Source of the DNA: an uncultured Actinomycetes bacterium
Lineage (GTDB): Bacteria > Actinomycetota > Actinomycetes > S36-B12 > UBA5976
Reading direction: 5' to 3'
Assembly: GCA_937896305.1 (NCBI GenBank)
Contig: CALBND010000183.1
Location: 1 to 12,609, forward strand
DNA: 12,609 bases
This document shows positions 1 through 7,370 of this stretch, one piece after another (position 1 is the stretch's first letter; each line of letters begins with the position of its first letter). The notes beneath the pieces were generated by a model. It saw only the letters and a list, made by a program, of their open reading frames with translations, did not search any database and had not been told where the DNA came from. A program made the position numbers and the translations under genes.

Positions 1-1706
1 CGATTGCAGTTAGCTTGGGATACTTATTCTCAGCTGGCTTTTTTTCAAACGCAACACATATCGACATAGTTCGAGCATGGATATTTTTGCCTTGGCTCCT
101 TCTACTTATGTTTCCGAGAGATAAAATAAATTACAAGTTAATTCCAGTTGCTGGAATTGTGTGGTTTCAATTCTTTGTCGGATCATACCCTGGAAATATC
201 GCCAGTTACGCATATTTATTTCTTGCTTGGTTTGTAATTCTATGGTTTCGATTTAAGTCAATGTTTAAACCTACTCTAATCTTCACTTTTATTACTGTTT
301 TAACTGGAATTTTATTATCAGGAATTAAATGGATACCATATTTAATTGATGGACAGAGTCCCCAAATTGATAATCAAGTTATAGTAAATCGAGGAATAAT
401 TTCTACTTTTTTATTTCCTTATTCGGGAAGTGCTTTACCAGGTGACTCAATTTTACCAAATGATATAACGCAGAGAACTTTTTTTGTAATTCCCTTAATT
501 TTACTATTTGCTTTTTTTTCTAGAAAGAACACAACGGCTGCTATATTCGGATTTACATTTGTCAGTATAGGTTTAATTTTGGGATTTGATACAGGAATCT
601 TTGGTCAATGGCAACAAAAACTTCCACTCTTAGATATTAGTAGATTTCGAACTATCGATTTCAAGCCAGCAATATCACTCGGTATTGCAATTTTAGGAGG
701 AGTGGGGTTTGATTACCTTAGAAAAACTAAGTTTAGGGAAATTTTTGATTTCAAAAATTTAATTAATTCTTTATTAGGATTTTCTATTTTTTCATACCTG
801 ATCTTGATGGCGTTCACAAGTGAATTATCAAATAATGATTTAAAAATAGGATTAAAGTGGATAGCTATAAGTATTGTAGCTTTTGTATTTATCAATTTTT
901 CTAAATTCTTGATTCCTAAGATCCTTATTAATATTTTATTTATAGGATCTATTCTTTATCTTGGTAATCAGTGGGCAAATCAATTTACTGCCCCATGGCA
1001 AGCTCCAAGAATAGAGACCGAACAATTTTACTTCGGTGCAAGTAATAGTGAATTATTGAAAAACCAATCTCCTGTAAAAATCGATTCAAGGCCAGCCCGA
1101 ATCGCACCTGATTTTCCGATTCCTTACCCTGCAGGATTAGTCTTTCAAACTTTTAATAGACATGAAATTAAAAGAGAATTTACAATGGGTGGTTACGCAA
1201 ATATAAAGGGTCAGTTTTTGTTTGACGAATATATAAATTCAGCCATGGATGGTGATAAGAGTTCAATTCTTGAATTTTTGAAAAAAGAAAGTGAAGTCCG
1301 AGTAGCAGATAACACAGATTCGAATAGTGATAATTGTATTTCGGATAACGATTGCGTTGATAATACCGTCAAAGCTAAAGTTACAGCGTTTGAACCTGGA
1401 ATAATAGAAATCGATATAAATGATTTGAAAAAAGACTCAATACTTTACGTTAATGAATTAAACTGGAACGGCTGGAAAGCAAAAAGCTGTAATTTGGATA
1501 ACCTTTGTAATGCATCAATAAACAACAATGTTGGAAATGGTTTATTGTTGAATTTTGCAGTTCCATCTGGGACTAGTAAAGTAACTCTTCACTATGAAAC
1601 ACCAGGTATCAAAACAGCATGGATTTTGTTTTGGTTTGCAGTTCTTCTAAATCTTACAATAACTTTTATTTTAAGAAAATCCGACGCAACTATTAAATTG
1701 TCGTAG
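1..1706 (+). CDS. Polytopic membrane protein, YfhO / GT-C-like, 5'-truncated by the window
   Basis: The reading frame is open to the left edge (codons from base 3 read I-A-V-S before a TTG at 15), so the true start lies outside and at least 567 codons are visible. About eleven hydrophobic segments fill roughly the first 330 residues, including the stretches around WIFLPWLLLLMF, TFITVLTGILLSG and FVIPLILLFAFF. A polar, presumably extracytoplasmic C-terminal domain follows, then a last membrane segment (AWILFWFAVLLNLTITF) and a basic tail. The motif LNWNGWKAKSC, followed by a beta-rich stretch ending LHYETPG, resembles the C-terminal domain of YfhO-type proteins, where a YPGWKA-like motif is usual. 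That family is related to GT-C glycosyltransferases and acts in cell-surface glycan modification; the substrate here is unknown. Four cysteines lie in or near an acidic Asn/Asp-rich stretch of the C-terminal domain. The gene is more AT-rich than most neighbours, but so are the permease genes. Membrane topology is certain; family assignment is moderate. Confidence 0.7.
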   Translation, partial: IAVSLGYLFSAGFFSNATHIDIVRAWIFLPWLLLLMFPRDKINYKLIPVAGIVWFQFFVGSYPGNIASYAYLFLAWFVILWFRFKSMFKPTLIFTFITVLTGILLSGIKWIPYLIDGQSPQIDNQVIVNRGIISTFLFPYSGSALPGDSILPNDITQRTFFVIPLILLFAFFSRKNTTAAIFGFTFVSIGLILGFDTGIFGQWQQKLPLLDISRFRTIDFKPAISLGIAILGGVGFDYLRKTKFREIFDFKNLINSLLGFSIFSYLILMAFTSELSNNDLKIGLKWIAISIVAFVFINFSKFLIPKILINILFIGSILYLGNQWANQFTAPWQAPRIETEQFYFGASNSELLKNQSPVKIDSRPARIAPDFPIPYPAGLVFQTFNRHEIKREFTMGGYANIKGQFLFDEYINSAMDGDKSSILEFLKKESEVRVADNTDSNSDNCISDNDCVDNTVKAKVTAFEPGIIEIDINDLKKDSILYVNELNWNGWKAKSCNLDNLCNASINNNVGNGLLLNFAVPSGTSKVTLHYETPGIKTAWILFWFAVLLNLTITFILRKSDATIKLS

Positions 1707-1716
1707 TTGCGCCGGA
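1680..1716. terminator. Bidirectional intrinsic terminator between convergent genes
   Basis: Bases 1680-1690 pair with 1706-1716 to give an 11-bp stem with one A.C mismatch (core arms CGCAAC and GTTGCG, with CC/GG closing pairs) and a 15-nt loop. On the + strand a T-rich stretch (ctctttaattatttt) follows; on the - strand the tail reads ttttcttaaaat. The stem begins inside the last codons of the membrane-protein gene, whose stop codon straddles the loop/stem junction, and ends 8 bases before the stop of the convergent secreted-protein gene. It can serve both genes. Confidence 0.65.
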
Positions 1717-1724
1717 CTCTTTAA

Positions 1725-2552
1725 TTATTTTGTTAAGAACCTAAAAGTTGTACTTTGTCTTGTCGAACCATCGCCACATCCATTAAAAGTTGGGGCGTCA
1801 AAAACTGATTCTGTATTCTTAACAATTTGTGGAAGCCCATTAATTTGTGCTTCTAAAAATGCTTCTTGTCCGGGATACAAACAACCGGCTGGGCTTGAGT
1901 CAGCATCGAAGTAAGATGCACTTGGATCCCCAAATTGTCCACCTGTGTAAGACCAAGATTTCAAGTTACCTGACACGTTTTTGACTAAAAGTTGCAAGAA
2001 TGCATCCCCATCTGGTTGTTTGAATATGTAGCCTGAGGAAACAGAAAAGTTTGCATTATTAAATGTTGAAGTCAATGCGTTTATTCTGTTATCTAATTTC
2101 GAGGCACTCTTTTTATCTCTTTTAGCCATTGTCCAACTCTTGATTTTACCTTTTTTATCAAAAGTAAATTTAGTGTTGTATGAATCAAATTCATTTACAA
2201 CAGAATTAAAATCCGCATAAGTTGTGCCAACTTTATAAGTTCCTTTGGCATCAGGGGTTGGGGCAACGCCAGTTGAAATTCCATAAGCATTGATGCTTTT
2301 GAAATACTTAGTAGTGCTGTGATGATTTTTTACGAGATTAGTGAATTTGTCAGCTGCGCTTCCACTTGAAACATATTTTCTCTGAGCAATAGCAATTTTG
2401 TCTGCATCACTAGAAGCAAATGCCTTGAATAGCTCTGTTACGTACTTCTTTTGATTTGTATTCATGGAGGAGCTTGCAGCAGTGGCAGAAATAGGGGAGA
2501 GAACTAATGCAAAAAGTGTAATTAATGAAATAACGCTAAATTTTTTGTTCAC
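1725..2552 (-). CDS. Secreted protein of unknown function
   Basis: This 275-residue protein begins with a clear Sec-type signal peptide: a basic N-terminus (MNKK), a hydrophobic core of about 15 residues and a likely cleavage near SATAA at about residues 23-27. There is no lipobox cysteine and no C-terminal membrane anchor or sortase motif, so it is probably released or held non-covalently at the surface. The mature part opens with a helical, Lys/Ala/Asp-rich segment (about 30-80) and continues with a mixed, probably beta-rich region. Only two cysteines are present (C224 and C259), both near the C-terminus and able to form one disulfide in an extracytoplasmic protein. I do not recognise the family. 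The GTG start is supported by a GAGG Shine-Dalgarno with 6-nt spacing and by the signal peptide beginning right there. It is transcribed alone, from its own candidate promoter, toward a shared terminator. Confidence 0.8.
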   Translation of the reverse strand: MNKKFSVISLITLFALVLSPISATAASSSMNTNQKKYVTELFKAFASSDADKIAIAQRKYVSSGSAADKFTNLVKNHHSTTKYFKSINAYGISTGVAPTPDAKGTYKVGTTYADFNSVVNEFDSYNTKFTFDKKGKIKSWTMAKRDKKSASKLDNRINALTSTFNNANFSVSSGYIFKQPDGDAFLQLLVKNVSGNLKSWSYTGGQFGDPSASYFDADSSPAGCLYPGQEAFLEAQINGLPQIVKNTESVFDAPTFNGCGDGSTRQSTTFRFLTK

Positions 2553-2558
2553 TTATGA

Positions 2559-2562
2559 CCTC
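2559..2562 (-). promoter_or_regulatory. Shine-Dalgarno fixing the GTG start of the secreted-protein gene
   Basis: On the - strand GAGG lies 6 nt before GTG at 2552-2550. The start gives a well-formed signal peptide, so GTG is preferred over any later start. Confidence 0.6.
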
Positions 2563-2585
2563 AATCATTTTGGAGTTTCAACAAC

Positions 2586-2615
2586 ATAATACCCACACAA
2601 AGTCGGCTACTTCAA
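2586..2615 (-). promoter_or_regulatory. Candidate sigma-70-type promoter for the secreted-protein gene
   Basis: Read on the - strand, TTGAAG (2615-2610) and TATTAT (2591-2586) are separated by 18 nt; these match the -35 consensus at 4 of 6 and the -10 consensus at 5 of 6 positions. Transcription would start near 2578, giving a leader of roughly 26 nt that contains the GAGG Shine-Dalgarno. The site lies in the 76-nt gap behind the aminotransferase stop, where I see no terminator hairpin, so read-through from the upstream operon is also possible. Confidence 0.45.
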
Positions 2616-2628
2616 TAATTGAGTATTT

Positions 2629-4020
2629 TTAGTACATTTTCTGTGCTTGTAGGAGCACTTTTCGAATTTTTTCTTCGCTTTCATCAAAATGGACCTGTTC
2701 AGCAATAAGGGAGGGGGCAAGCTGAATTACGGGGTCTCCACGATCATCGGTTCGACAATAAATTCCACCTTCATAAAGGGCCTTACTTATGAAGCCTCTC
2801 AGAATTTTTTCCGACTCCTGGGGGCTGAAACTTTCTCCGGTTTCTTTATCTTTTACAAGTTCGATGCCGTAGAAATATCCTTCGCCACGAATATTGCCAA
2901 CAATTGGTAAGTCATAGAGCTTTTCTAGTGTTTTTCTAAACTTTGATTCATTTTCTCTGACGTGTTCATTAATCTTTTCATTTTCCATAATGTCAAGATT
3001 TTTCATGGCAACTGCTGCGGCAACTGGATGTCCACCAAAAGTTGAACCATGTGCAAACATGTTTGTGTCTTGATTAAATGGTTCAAACAATTTTTCACTA
3101 GCAATCATGGCACCCATTGGGGCATAACCTGAAGTTAATCCTTTAGCGCAAGTAATCATGTCTGGTTGCACACCGTAACGATTCACCGCAAAAGTTTCAC
3201 CAATTCGACCAAAAGCAGTAATGGTTTCATCAGCTACAAATAACACATCATGTTTAGTACAAATTTCACGCACTCGATCTAAATATCCTGGTGGAGGAGG
3301 AAAACATCCTCCAGAATTTTGTACAGGTTCTAGAAATACTGCCGCAACTGTTTCTGGGCCTTCTAATAAAATTGCTTCTTCGATTCGATTTGCAGCCCAA
3401 ATGCCAAATTCTTTTTCATCATGCTTGACATGTTCTGGGGCACGGTAAAAATTAGTATTAGGAACTTTATGTGTTCCAGGCACTAATGGTTCAAAGGCAG
3501 ATTTAGCAAATGGAATACCTGTAATACTTAAAGCACCTTGAGAAGTTCCGTGATAGGAAAGGGCGCGACTAATTACTTTGTATTTTGTGGGTTTACCAAC
3601 CATTTTGTAATAATTTTTTGCTAATTTCCAAGCAGTTTCAACAGCTTCACCACCACCTGAGGTAAAAAATACTCGGTTTAAATCTCCTGGCGCTAAATCT
3701 GCCAGTCGTTCAGCTAACGCTGCTGCCATTGGATGGGCATATCCCCAAAGCGGGAAGAAAGATAATTTATCGGACTGAGTTTTCGCAGCTTCCCCAAGTT
3801 CTTTTCTGCCATGACCTATTTGACAGGTGAATAGTCCAGCTAGACCATCAAATATTTTACGATCGTTCTCGTCATAGATATAGCAACCTTCGCCTCGAAC
3901 AATCATTGGTACATCGTTAGTTTTGTATTGTCCGTGTCTGGCAAAGTACATCCACAAATGGTCTTTCGCAGCATCTTGTAATGCGTGTGGTGTGGCATCT
4001 AATAATTCAGCAGAATTCAT
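2629..4020 (-). CDS. Class III (omega) aminotransferase, probably putrescine/diamine:pyruvate-type
   Basis: This 463-residue protein has the full fold-type I, class III PLP aminotransferase pattern. The phosphate-binding TSGGGEAVETA motif is at 120-130, SYHGTS at 155-160 stacks on PLP, EPVQNSGG is at 231-238, and the cofactor-binding aspartate D264 is in ADETITAFGR. The Schiff-base lysine K293 is in CAKGLTSGYAPMG, and GSTFGGHP (325-332) completes the PLP site. Length is normal for omega-amino acid or diamine transaminases of the SpuC/YgjG type. By context with a polyamine transporter and an aminobutyraldehyde-type dehydrogenase, the likely reaction is transfer of an amino group from putrescine (or a related diamine) to pyruvate or 2-oxoglutarate, giving 4-aminobutanal. 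GABA or beta-alanine as substrate cannot be excluded from sequence alone. The ATG overlaps the stop of the upstream regulator gene (ATGA) and is preceded by GGGGGA at 4-nt spacing, so the two genes are translationally coupled. Confidence 0.9.
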   Translation of the reverse strand: MNSAELLDATPHALQDAAKDHLWMYFARHGQYKTNDVPMIVRGEGCYIYDENDRKIFDGLAGLFTCQIGHGRKELGEAAKTQSDKLSFFPLWGYAHPMAAALAERLADLAPGDLNRVFFTSGGGEAVETAWKLAKNYYKMVGKPTKYKVISRALSYHGTSQGALSITGIPFAKSAFEPLVPGTHKVPNTNFYRAPEHVKHDEKEFGIWAANRIEEAILLEGPETVAAVFLEPVQNSGGCFPPPPGYLDRVREICTKHDVLFVADETITAFGRIGETFAVNRYGVQPDMITCAKGLTSGYAPMGAMIASEKLFEPFNQDTNMFAHGSTFGGHPVAAAVAMKNLDIMENEKINEHVRENESKFRKTLEKLYDLPIVGNIRGEGYFYGIELVKDKETGESFSPQESEKILRGFISKALYEGGIYCRTDDRGDPVIQLAPSLIAEQVHFDESEEKIRKVLLQAQKMY

Positions 4021-4490
4021 TTCGTCCCCCAGGTATATGTTTGCTTCTTAATTTTTAAATAAACAAATGCTTCACTTCCGGCAACACCTTCAATTGCTCT
4101 AATACGACGATTAAGAATGGAAAGTAACTTTTCATCGTCTTCACAAACCACTTCAACCAAAATGTCGAAACCACCAGCACAAATAACGACGTAGTTCACT
4201 TCGTCTAATTTTGCTAAAGCTTCCGACACTTTTTCGATATCGCCTTCAACCTTGACCCCGATCATGGCTGCTCGTTTAAAGCCCACTTGAAGAGGATCTG
4301 TAACGGCCACAACTTGCATGACTTTTGAATCAAGCAATTTTTGAACCCTTTGTCTCACAGTTGCTTCGCTTAACCCAATACTTTTTCCAATTGAGGCATA
4401 GGGTTTTCTTCCATCGCTTTGCAATTGTTCAATGATTGATTTAGAAACATCATCAATCTCAGGTGCTCTGTTTTTCGGGCTCATAATCAT
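4017..4490 (-). CDS. Lrp/AsnC-family transcriptional regulator
   Basis: This 157-residue protein has the typical two-domain layout and length of the Lrp/AsnC family. An N-terminal winged helix-turn-helix (about 11-65) has its recognition region in YASIGKSIGLSEATVRQRV (31-49). It is followed by a ligand-binding RAM domain (about 70-145), in which AGGFDILVEVVCEDDE carries the Gly-x-Asp region that shapes the effector pocket. Such proteins form dimers and octamers and sense amino acids or related small molecules. Here the effector is plausibly a polyamine breakdown product or an amino acid, which is inference. The gene is the first of a two-gene operon with the aminotransferase and diverges from the dehydrogenase/transporter operon, an arrangement typical of a local and autoregulated regulator. 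The start is uncertain: ATG at 4490 or a second ATG two codons later at 4484. Neither has a clear Shine-Dalgarno, so a leaderless or weakly led message is possible. Confidence 0.9.
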   Translation of the reverse strand: MIMSPKNRAPEIDDVSKSIIEQLQSDGRKPYASIGKSIGLSEATVRQRVQKLLDSKVMQVVAVTDPLQVGFKRAAMIGVKVEGDIEKVSEALAKLDEVNYVVICAGGFDILVEVVCEDDEKLLSILNRRIRAIEGVAGSEAFVYLKIKKQTYTWGTK

Positions 4491-4568
4491 TAGAATTGCA
4501 CTATTTTCACTTTAAAGCAAGGTAAAGCGTAATTTTTTTGGGCTTTCCCCACGAAATCCGCAAAAATA

Positions 4569-4592
4569 GACACGTAATCATCATTTAATGTC
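4569..4592. promoter_or_regulatory. Candidate Lrp/AsnC operator dyad
   Basis: A 24-bp imperfect inverted repeat has half-sites GACA and TGTC at the ends and AAT and ATT inside; 8 of 12 base pairs around the centre are symmetric. Size and AT-rich core fit an AsnC/Lrp dimer site. A match of this quality can arise by chance in AT-rich DNA, so this is only a candidate. Confidence 0.3.
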
Positions 4593-4667
4593 CAAATTGT
4601 TATCAATCCAGGGTTTTCATAAGCCACAGGTTCTGGGTAGGGTTTCATTAATTAATTGACTATATAT

Positions 4668-4674
4668 AAAGGAG
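4668..4674 (+). promoter_or_regulatory. Shine-Dalgarno fixing the GTG start of the aldehyde dehydrogenase
   Basis: AAAGGAG lies 8 nt before GTG at 4683. An in-frame TTG at 4656 lies upstream of this site and would put the Shine-Dalgarno inside the coding region, so GTG 4683 is preferred. Confidence 0.75.
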
Positions 4675-4682
4675 TCAAACAA

Positions 4683-6134
4683 GTGTCTGAAAAGCGCGTT
4701 GTCAAAAATTTTATCAACGGTAAGTCTCAAGAATCAGTTTCAGGAAAATTCACAGATTTAATTGACCCAAGTAATGGGGAAGTATTTGGCAAAGCTGCAC
4801 TTTCAAATGAAAAAGATATTGACCAGGCATATCAAGCAGCAGCTAAAGCCTTTGAAAGTTGGAAAGAAACAACTCCAAGTGAAAGATCCATGGCTCTTTG
4901 GAAGATAGCTGATGTGGTAGAAAAAAATATTGAAGAAATCGTTGCTTTGGAATCTTTAAACACTGGAAAACCAATTGCCATAACTATGGCTGAAGAAGTT
5001 GGTCCGATGTTGGATCAAATTAGATATTTTGCAACTGCTGCTAGAAACTTGGAAGGAAAATCAGCAGGGGAATATATGAAGGGTCATACGTCAATGATTC
5101 GACGTGAACCTATTGGTGTTGTTGGACAAGTGACTCCTTGGAACTATCCCATGATGATGGCTGTTTGGAAATTTGCTCCCGCTATTGCTGCAGGTAACAC
5201 CACAGTATTAAAACCTTCAGACACAACTCCGGTCACAACTGCACGAATGGCTGAAATAATTTTTGAAGCAGGAATTCTTCCACCAGGAGTTTTAAATGTT
5301 GTCACTGGAGATCGTGAAACTGGAAAAGCGTTAGTGGAACACAAGATTCCTCAAATGGTTTCCATAACAGGATCTGTTCGTGCAGGTATTCAAGTTGCTC
5401 AATCTGCTTCTGCAGATTTAAAAAAACTTCACTTAGAACTTGGTGGAAAAGCACCAGTCGTAATTTTTAATGATGCAGATATTGCAGCAGCTGCAGAATG
5501 GATTGCAATTGCAGGCTTTTTCAACGCAGGACAAGATTGCACCGCTGCAACCAGAGTAATAGCGCAAGCAAATATTTATGACGATTTTGTTGCAGCATTA
5601 GCCGAACAAGCAAAAAATACCCAAACAAGTTTTGGTAAAGGAGCTGGACACCCAGATTCATTTGTACCACCGGTTAATAATGCAAACCAATTAGAAAGAG
5701 TAACTGGATTCTTAAATAGAGTTCCAAGTCACGCAAAAGTACAAGCCGGAGGAAATCGTCAAGGAGATAAAGGCTATTACTTTGAACCAACTGTTATTTC
5801 AGATCTGAAACAAGATGACGAAATGATTCAAAATGAAATTTTTGGTCCAGTAATTACTGTGCAAAAATTTAGCGATGAAGCACAAGGATTGAAGATGGCA
5901 AACGGTGTTCCATATGGACTTGCTTCCAGTGTTTGGACCAAAGATGTTGCAACTTCGATGAGAATGGCCAAAGGCCTAGATTTTGGAGCTGTCTGGATAA
6001 ACACTCACATTCCGATGGTTTCAGAAATGCCACATGGCGGATTCAAGCATTCAGGTTATGGCAAAGATTTATCAATGTATGGCATGGAAGATTACACACG
6101 AATTAAGCACGTAATGATCAAAATAGATAACTAG
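4683..6134 (+). CDS. patD: Aldehyde dehydrogenase, aminobutyraldehyde (PatD/YdcW)-like
   Basis: From the GTG start this is a 483-residue NAD(P)-dependent aldehyde dehydrogenase of normal length. All catalytic landmarks are present: N154 in TPWNYPMMMAVWK, the cofactor-site lysine K177 in VLKPSD, the general base E252 in HLELGGKAP, the nucleophile C286 in NAGQDCTAATR, and E385 in NEIFGP. The NAGQDCTAA context around the cysteine and the WNYPMMMAxWKFAPA block are those I associate with gamma-aminobutyraldehyde dehydrogenases, rather than with glycine-betaine aldehyde or succinate-semialdehyde enzymes. The inferred role is oxidation of 4-aminobutanal, made by the divergently encoded aminotransferase, to GABA. 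The gene leads a six-gene + strand run; the next gene starts 37 nt later with no terminator between. Related omega-aminoaldehydes or betaine aldehyde remain possible substrates. Confidence 0.88.
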   Translation: MSEKRVVKNFINGKSQESVSGKFTDLIDPSNGEVFGKAALSNEKDIDQAYQAAAKAFESWKETTPSERSMALWKIADVVEKNIEEIVALESLNTGKPIAITMAEEVGPMLDQIRYFATAARNLEGKSAGEYMKGHTSMIRREPIGVVGQVTPWNYPMMMAVWKFAPAIAAGNTTVLKPSDTTPVTTARMAEIIFEAGILPPGVLNVVTGDRETGKALVEHKIPQMVSITGSVRAGIQVAQSASADLKKLHLELGGKAPVVIFNDADIAAAAEWIAIAGFFNAGQDCTAATRVIAQANIYDDFVAALAEQAKNTQTSFGKGAGHPDSFVPPVNNANQLERVTGFLNRVPSHAKVQAGGNRQGDKGYYFEPTVISDLKQDDEMIQNEIFGPVITVQKFSDEAQGLKMANGVPYGLASSVWTKDVATSMRMAKGLDFGAVWINTHIPMVSEMPHGGFKHSGYGKDLSMYGMEDYTRIKHVMIKIDN

Positions 6135-6171
6135 TTCTGACAAGATAAAACAATAAGGAAAAGGGGAATAA

Positions 6172-7365
6172 ATGGAAAACGAAAAAGAAAACAAATCAAA
6201 AGGTAGTTTCTTAACTCGACGCAGAATGCTGCAAGCAAGTGCCATTGGTGGCGCTGCTGCGTTTGCAGCTGCATGTGGAACTGGTGGATCAAATTCCGAT
6301 AGTGCAGCTCCAGCAACCGATTCTGCTAATACAGATGGTGTAAATAAAATTGTTTGGGCAAACTGGCCTTACTACATGCCAATTGACGAAGCAACCGGTG
6401 GCTTTCCAGATCTAGAAGCATTCACAGCTGAAACTGGAATTGAAATTGATTATCAAGAAGTTTATAACGATAACAATGAGTTTTATGCAACTTCTAAACC
6501 AGTTTTAGATAAAGGTCAAGCTCTTGCTTACGACTTAGTTACTCCAACAGATTGGATGGCTCAACTGTGGATCAAAAATGGGTATGTTCAGGAATTTGAT
6601 AAAGCAAATATTCCTAACGCTGCTAATTTGCTAGCAAGTTTAGCAAATGTTAGCTGGGATCCTGACAGAAAATATTCCTTGCCATATCTTTCAGGTTTCG
6701 CAGGTATCGGTTGGAATAAAGCCAAACTTAAAGAAGCAATTGGTACTGACACATTGACCACAATGGATCAATTTTTCGATCCAAAGTTAAAAGGACAAGT
6801 GCTTGTCTTAAGTGAATTAAGAGACACAATTCCTTTGATTTTAGGTTGGCAAGGTGCCGATCCAACTAACTTCACAGCTGAAGAATTCCAAAAAGCAATA
6901 GATTATTTGCAAAGTCAAGTTGACAACAAACACATTGTTGAATTCAACGGAAACGACTATGCAGCCAAATTAGAAGCAGGTGATGTTATTGCTGCAATTG
7001 GTTGGTCAGGTGACTTGGCTCAATTAGGTGATGAATACGGATTTGATCTACCAGTAACTGGTGGCACAATTTACGTAGACAACTTAGTTATTCCAGCTGG
7101 ATCTACTCAAAAAGCAAATGTTGAAAAACTTTTGAACTATCTTTATGATCCAGAAGTTGGGGCAAGTATTGCAGCAGGAACTGGTTACATTTCGCCAGTT
7201 GAAGGTGCAGCTGAAGTTATTGCCAAAACAGATCCTGCCTTGGCAGCAAATGAATTCGTTTTCCCAACTCCAGAGTTGTTAAAACGTGCATTTGTCACAA
7301 TGCCTTTCACTCCAGAGCAACAAGCTGATTTCGATGCTGCTTGGGCGAAGTTGATCGGTAACTAA
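6172..7365 (+). CDS. potD: Polyamine ABC transporter substrate-binding lipoprotein, PotD/PotF-like, Tat-type signal
   Basis: This 397-residue protein is an extracytoplasmic solute-binding protein of the spermidine/putrescine type. The N-terminus carries a twin-arginine motif (TRRRMLQ, residues 15-21), a moderately hydrophobic Ala/Gly-rich core and AAAC with cysteine 35, followed by a Gly/Ser/Ala-rich linker. This fits Tat export and lipid anchoring, although the lipobox has Ala rather than Leu at -3. The mature domain begins KIVWANWPYYMPID, similar to the NWxxY start of PotD proteins. It continues with the two-lobe pattern (YDLVTPTDWMAQLW near 125-138, YSLPYLSGFAGIGWNK near 168-183). It presumably captures putrescine or spermidine at the membrane surface for PotABC. 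The ATG is preceded by AAGGGG with 6 nt between, and the 37-nt gap behind the dehydrogenase gene shows no terminator. Polyamine class is well supported by the linked genes; exact substrate is not. Confidence 0.88.
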   Translation: MENEKENKSKGSFLTRRRMLQASAIGGAAAFAAACGTGGSNSDSAAPATDSANTDGVNKIVWANWPYYMPIDEATGGFPDLEAFTAETGIEIDYQEVYNDNNEFYATSKPVLDKGQALAYDLVTPTDWMAQLWIKNGYVQEFDKANIPNAANLLASLANVSWDPDRKYSLPYLSGFAGIGWNKAKLKEAIGTDTLTTMDQFFDPKLKGQVLVLSELRDTIPLILGWQGADPTNFTAEEFQKAIDYLQSQVDNKHIVEFNGNDYAAKLEAGDVIAAIGWSGDLAQLGDEYGFDLPVTGGTIYVDNLVIPAGSTQKANVEKLLNYLYDPEVGASIAAGTGYISPVEGAAEVIAKTDPALAANEFVFPTPELLKRAFVTMPFTPEQQADFDAAWAKLIGN

Positions 7366-7370
7366 GGAGT

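Larger units (their letters stand above)
4491..4682. promoter_or_regulatory. Divergent regulatory region between the regulator and polyamine operons
   Basis: These 192 bases must hold the promoters of both operons and the likely Lrp-type operators. No strong -35/-10 pair stands out in either direction. Visible structure includes the imperfect dyad at 4569-4592, a near-direct repeat GGGTTTTCAT (4611-4620) / GGGTTTCAT (4640-4648), a perfect 10-bp palindrome ATTAATTAAT (4647-4656) and an alternating TATATATA tract (4661-4668) just before the Shine-Dalgarno. Short AT-rich repeats spread over a region are typical of cooperative Lrp/AsnC binding, but no site is proven here. Confidence 0.55.

Noticed and set aside
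1..1706. High AT content of the membrane-protein gene as a sign of horizontal transfer
   Set aside because: The PotB/PotC genes show similarly AT-rich stretches; hydrophobic residues encoded by T-rich codons explain it.
4656..4682. An in-frame TTG that would extend the aldehyde dehydrogenase by 9 residues
   Set aside because: The good Shine-Dalgarno AAAGGAG at 4668-4674 lies inside this extension and points to GTG 4683.
6135..6171. CTGACA at 6137-6142 as -35 of a separate PotD promoter
   Set aside because: No acceptable -10 box sits 16-18 nt downstream; the gap is more simply a leader within one operon.
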